From: an uncultured Devosia sp.
Lineage (GTDB): Bacteria > Pseudomonadota > Alphaproteobacteria > Rhizobiales > Devosiaceae
Direction of reading: 5' to 3'
Assembly (NCBI GenBank): GCA_946481445.1
Contig: CAMLOA010000058.1
Coordinates: forward strand, 1-8,433
DNA: 8,433 nt
Positions within the stretch are counted from its first letter, which is position 1. Each line of letters opens with the position of its first letter. Under the pieces are notes generated by a model, which had not been told where the DNA came from, searched no databases, and saw only the letters and a list, made by a program, of their open reading frames with translations. Both the position numbers and the translations under genes were made by a program. Below, one piece after another: positions 5,476 through 8,433 of this stretch.

Positions 5476-6362
5476 CCCATGGCATCCTGCGGGCTCAGCA
5501 CGCGATCGACGGCGACCGATACGTCCATGCCCAGATAGTCGTCCCTCTTGCCGATGAACGTGCCCGAAATGGGGATGGCCTGGCGCGGCTCGCGCGCCAC
5601 CCCCACCCGGATCAGGTCGCGGGTCCCCACTATGGCATTGGTCGGATCGAATTCGACCCATCCGGCACCGGGCAGGTAGACCTGGCACCAGGCGTGGGTT
5701 GCACCCCCGCCGCGATTGCTGCCGTCGCGGGCGGGCGAATAGAGATAGCCCGTGACGAAGCGGGCGGCCAAACCGAGCGAACGCACGGCCTCGATCATCA
5801 GCAGCGCGAAGTCGCGACAGGTGCCCTGCCGGCTGGCAAGGGTCAGCGACGGTCGTTGCGTACCGGGGTCGGGCCGCCGGAGATACTTGAAGCCCTCCTT
5901 GATCCCGGCCGTCATGGTCATGAGCAGATGGCTGGTATCGGTCGGGCCGTCGGGATGGACGAACTGGCTGGCCCATGCATCCACCTCCGTTTCGTCCGGA
6001 TATTGCCGCGCGATATTCGCAGCCAGGTCCGGGGCATCGCCGCCGCCATAGGCGAAGGGGTAGCGCCGGGCATGGTCATCGATCTCGAATCGCGGTGTCC
6101 GTTCGTGGGTGTGGTCGAGCACCATCCTGGCCTCGATGCGCAGCGTATCCGCCGGCGCGCCGAAGCTGGCAATGGCGATCCCGTTGCCGAAGACGTCCAG
6201 GATCCAGCGCACGTGACTGGGCTCGGGCGTGATGGCGAGGCTGAACCGGTCCAGCGTCTGTTCCATGCTGTCGCGGGGCCGGAGGAGCATGCGGTGCTCC
6301 CCGAACCTGACCGGCCGCGCATAGCGGTAAGTGGTCACGTGCCGGACCGACAGCAGGGTCAC
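5472..6362 (-). CDS. Transglutaminase-like protein with N-terminal bacterial transglutaminase domain (second copy)
   Basis: This 296-residue protein combines a bacterial transglutaminase-like N-terminal domain (about 3-85, starting LLSVRHVTTYRYARPVRF and containing EHRMLLRPR) with a transglutaminase core (about 125-240). The triad is Cys182 in RQGTCRDFALLM, His223 in GATHAWCQVYL and Asp239 in WVEFDPTNA. The family is widespread in Proteobacteria and presumed to act as a peptidase or amide-forming enzyme; the substrate is unknown. The GTG start at 6362 overlaps the helicase stop in the sequence GTGA, indicating translational coupling, and puts the domain at the usual position. A longer frame exists upstream but lies inside the helicase gene. 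Outside the active-site motifs it is only distantly similar to the other transglutaminase in the window, so the two are not a recent duplication. The alpha-E and ATP-grasp partners that often accompany this family are absent here. Confidence 0.9.
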   Translation of the reverse strand: MTLLSVRHVTTYRYARPVRFGEHRMLLRPRDSMEQTLDRFSLAITPEPSHVRWILDVFGNGIAIASFGAPADTLRIEARMVLDHTHERTPRFEIDDHARRYPFAYGGGDAPDLAANIARQYPDETEVDAWASQFVHPDGPTDTSHLLMTMTAGIKEGFKYLRRPDPGTQRPSLTLASRQGTCRDFALLMIEAVRSLGLAARFVTGYLYSPARDGSNRGGGATHAWCQVYLPGAGWVEFDPTNAIVGTRDLIRVGVAREPRQAIPISGTFIGKRDDYLGMDVSVAVDRVLSPQDAMG

Positions 6363-7447
6363 GAGACGACCGTGATCTTCTCTGCGGCGCGGGTGATGCC
6401 GGTATAGAGCCAGCGGGCGCGTTCCTCGCGGAACACGAAGCTCTCGTCGAAGAGGTACACATTGTCCCACTGGCTGCCCTGCGCCTTGTGAACCGTCAGG
6501 CAGTAGCCAAAGGTGAACTCGTCGAACTGCCGCCGCTCGGGCCAGCTCATGGCGTCCTCCTCGCCCGAGAAGAAGGCCTTGTGCGTCAGCACCCGCGCCT
6601 CGCCCTTTCCCTCGTCATCGGCCAGCAGCAGCGAATATTTGCCGTTCGAACGCCGCGTCACGTCGGTGACGATCCAGATCTGCCCGTTCAGCAGTTTCTT
6701 GCGCGGATTGTTCCTCAAACACACCATGCGGTCGCCGACCACGGGCTCGTGAAAGGGCAGGCCGCGCAATTCGCGCAGGCGGTCATTGTATTGCAGGCGC
6801 GTCTTGTTGCGGCCCACCAGCACCTGGTCGGCCTCGAGGACGGCGCCCCTGTCCACATCCTCGCGCGCAACGACGAGACTTTCCCCATAGCGGCCACGCT
6901 CGAGATAGCCACCCTCGCGCACGTCCATGCTGAGGCGGATGATCGGATTGTCGGCGGCCTGGCGATGAATCTCGGTCAGCATGATGTCCGGCTCGTCGGC
7001 GGTGAAGAAGCCGGCACCCTGCACCGGCGGCAGCTGGAATGGATCACCCAGCACCAGCACCTTGGTGCCGAAACTCAAAAGGTCCCTGCCCAGTTGCTCA
7101 TCAACCATGGAAACTTCGTCAATGACGATGAGGTCGGCGTCGGCCGCCGGACTTTCGTCATCGAGCACGAAGCGCGGCTCACCCTCCTTCTCGCTGACAA
7201 GGGTATAAATCAGGCTGTGGATCGTCTGCGCGCCCTTGCAGCCGCGCTTTCGCATGACTAGCGCCGCCTTGCCGGTGAAAGCGGCATATTTGACCGACTT
7301 GACGTCCTGCGCCAAGTGCACGGCCAGCGTCGATTTTCCGGTGCCGGCCCATCCGAACAGGCGGAAGACCTGCGGGGCCCGCGGATCCTTGAGCCATTTT
7401 GACACCGCGACCAGGGCCGCGTCTTGCTGGGGTGACCAGATTGGCAT
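6359..7447 (-). CDS. RecD/Dda-like ATP-dependent DNA helicase (SF1B)
   Basis: This 362-residue superfamily 1B helicase would couple ATP hydrolysis to 5'-3' movement on DNA. The motifs appear in order. Walker A is GWAGTGKST (32-40, Lys38), with motif Ia at AFTGKAA. Walker B is VIDEVSMVD (Asp110-Glu111) and motif III is LVLGDPFQLPPV (131-142). EIHRQ carries the motif IV arginine (Arg162). The UvrD_C_2-like end has LTVHKAQGSQW (317-327) and YTGITRA (348-354, arginine finger candidate Arg353). It is about the size of phage T4 Dda and lacks the N-terminal extension of full RecD2, so it is a compact stand-alone helicase of unknown cellular role. Start ATG 7447 shares one base with the stop of the upstream gene (TGATG). 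Its own stop overlaps the next gene by four bases. Both point to a polycistronic message with coupled translation. Confidence 0.93.
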   Translation of the reverse strand: MPIWSPQQDAALVAVSKWLKDPRAPQVFRLFGWAGTGKSTLAVHLAQDVKSVKYAAFTGKAALVMRKRGCKGAQTIHSLIYTLVSEKEGEPRFVLDDESPAADADLIVIDEVSMVDEQLGRDLLSFGTKVLVLGDPFQLPPVQGAGFFTADEPDIMLTEIHRQAADNPIIRLSMDVREGGYLERGRYGESLVVAREDVDRGAVLEADQVLVGRNKTRLQYNDRLRELRGLPFHEPVVGDRMVCLRNNPRKKLLNGQIWIVTDVTRRSNGKYSLLLADDEGKGEARVLTHKAFFSGEEDAMSWPERRQFDEFTFGYCLTVHKAQGSQWDNVYLFDESFVFREERARWLYTGITRAAEKITVVS

Positions 7448-8130
7448 CAGGCGATCAGGGTCCGCACAAGGCCAACGCCCTCGATTTGCCCCTCGAGCAC
7501 GTCGCCGCGCACCACCGCGCCCACCCCGGCCGGGGTGCCGGTCATGATCAGGTCACCCGCCCTCAGGGTCACGTAGGTGCTGAGATGGGCGATGGTTTCG
7601 CCCACGCTCCAGACCTGGTCGGCCAGGTCGCCGCGCTGCCGCTCGACGCCATTGACAGTGAGCGTGATGGCGCCCACGGCCGGGTGACCGATGCGGCTGG
7701 CTGGCGCGATCGTGCCGATCGGGGCCGAATGGTCGAATGCCTTGGCCATCTCCCAGGGACGCCCGGCCTTCTTTGCTCCGGCCTGCAGATCGCGGCGGGT
7801 CATGTCGAGCCCGGCCGCATAGCCAAAGACGTGGTCCAGTGCCGCCTCGGCCGGAATAGCGGCGCCGTCCCGCCCGATCGCCACGACCAGTTCGATCTCG
7901 TGATGCAGATCTGCGGTCTGCGGGGGATAGGGCACAGGCCCTTCCCCCACCACGGCGGCATCGGCGGGTTTGGCAAAGAAGAAGGGCGGCTCGCGTGTGT
8001 CGTGACCCATTTCCACGACATGCTCGGCATAGTTGCGGCCGACGCAGTAGATGCGGCGCACCGCGAACCGCCCGCCATCGGCAATGGGAATGGCCACTGG
8101 CTCGGCGCGCAGGAACATTGGATCAGCCAC
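7447..8130 (-). CDS. Fumarylacetoacetate hydrolase family protein (fumarylpyruvate hydrolase-like)
   Basis: This 227-residue metal-dependent C-C bond hydrolase or decarboxylase belongs to the FAH superfamily. [17 protein letters not shown] and [12 protein letters not shown] are the conserved opening of the short FAHD1/NagK-type members. The metal-binding acidic set is Glu78 and Glu80 ([11 protein letters not shown]) with Asp109 ([11 protein letters not shown]). The glycine-rich MTGTPAGVG lies near the C-terminus. Members cleave acylpyruvates such as fumarylpyruvate in gentisate-type aromatic degradation or decarboxylate oxaloacetate; the substrate here is not determined. I prefer GTG 8130 because GAGGAG (minus strand, 8138-8143) lies seven bases upstream. 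An ATG at 8148 would add six residues but has no SD, and an ATG at 8118 is also possible. It overlaps the aldo/keto reductase end by eight bases and the helicase start by one. Confidence 0.9.
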   Translation of the reverse strand: MADPMFLRAEPVAIPIADGGRFAVRRIYCVGRNYAEHVVEMGHDTREPPFFFAKPADAAVVGEGPVPYPPQTADLHHEIELVVAIGRDGAAIPAEAALDHVFGYAAGLDMTRRDLQAGAKKAGRPWEMAKAFDHSAPIGTIAPASRIGHPAVGAITLTVNGVERQRGDLADQVWSVGETIAHLSTYVTLRAGDLIMTGTPAGVGAVVRGDVLEGQIEGVGLVRTLIA

Positions 8131-8433
8131 GCTTGAACTCCTCGGCATAGGGGCCGATCAGATCGAAATCGATGGGCCCCAGCCGATCCTGGGCCGAGAA
8201 GGACTGGTGCCAATAGGGATAGAGCAGTGGTGGACGGCTGGCTGCATCGAGCCGGGCCCGCTCCTCCGGGGCGAGCTTGAAGTCGGCAGCCTTGAGATTG
8301 TCCTCGAACTGCTCGTGGCTGCGGCCGCCAATGATGACCGAGGTGACGCCAGGCCGCCCCAGCAGCCAGCTCAGGGCCACCTGCGCGCCCGAGACGCCGC
8401 GCTCGTCGGCAATGGCCACCAGTGTGTCGATGA
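8123..8433 (-). CDS. Aldo/keto reductase, C-terminal part
   Basis: The last ~102 residues of an NAD(P)H-dependent aldo/keto reductase are present; the start lies beyond the right edge. The segment [20 protein letters not shown] followed by [19 protein letters not shown] is the characteristic C-terminal barrel part. It includes the nucleotide-phosphate-binding IIGGR region and the [19 protein letters not shown] helix that closes the family's cofactor site. The protein ends in a tail containing YPYWHQ. These enzymes reduce carbonyl groups on sugars, aldehydes or ketones; the exact substrate cannot be read from this part. It is the first visible gene of the overlapping minus-strand run and its TGA (8123-8125) lies inside the start of the FAH-family gene. 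Confidence 0.88.
   Translation of the reverse strand, partial: IDTLVAIADERGVSGAQVALSWLLGRPGVTSVIIGGRSHEQFEDNLKAADFKLAPEERARLDAASRPPLLYPYWHQSFSAQDRLGPIDFDLIGPYAEEFKRG

Noticed and set aside
4507..5976. 489-codon open frame on the minus strand across both transglutaminase genes
   Set aside because: It is out of frame with the minus-strand transglutaminase and antisense to the plus-strand one, with no recognisable motifs.
5439..6407. 322-codon open frame on the plus strand opposite the second transglutaminase
   Set aside because: It is antisense to a protein with an intact catalytic triad, and no family or SD supports it.

Overview
The window is about two-thirds G+C and densely coded. Gene content and codon style (GTG/TTG starts, C/G-ending codons) point to an alphaproteobacterial chromosome. 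A Hyphomicrobiales lineage such as the Devosiaceae is my best guess, but this rests on general impression and not on any search.

Layout, left to right. (1) Bases 2-337 hold the 3' end of a polyamine-type ABC transporter permease (PotI-like). (2) Bases 338-724 hold no ordinary gene but are rich in signals. There is a 15-nt stretch perfectly complementary to the 3' end of 16S rRNA, sitting directly on a GTG-started 23-codon ORF. Downstream is a copy of the anti-Shine-Dalgarno core able to pair with it, then a strong intrinsic terminator. After that come a candidate promoter embedded in inverted repeats and a short leader. (3) purU (725-1579, +) encodes formyltetrahydrofolate deformylase. (4) Convergent to it is a minus-strand pair, ybaL (KefB/C-type cation:proton antiporter with an unusually long C-terminal tail) followed by an Rrf2-family regulator with four cysteines. 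(5) Divergent from ybaL is a transglutaminase-like protein on the plus strand (4639-5475). It ends tail to tail, sharing a CTAG, with a second transglutaminase-like gene on the minus strand. (6) That second gene is the last of a tightly overlapping minus-strand run: aldo/keto reductase (cut by the right edge), fumarylacetoacetate-hydrolase-family enzyme, RecD/Dda-like helicase, transglutaminase.

The genes are mostly housekeeping or general metabolism: one-carbon balance, ion/redox homeostasis, small-molecule catabolism and DNA processing. No phage genes, insertion sequences, tRNA/rRNA genes or CRISPR arrays were seen. The most unusual element is the small self-pairing RNA unit at about 397-582, which looks like a translationally controlled leader peptide or small RNA with its own terminator. 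The long disordered tail of YbaL and the shared stop-codon architecture at both convergent junctions are secondary points of interest.
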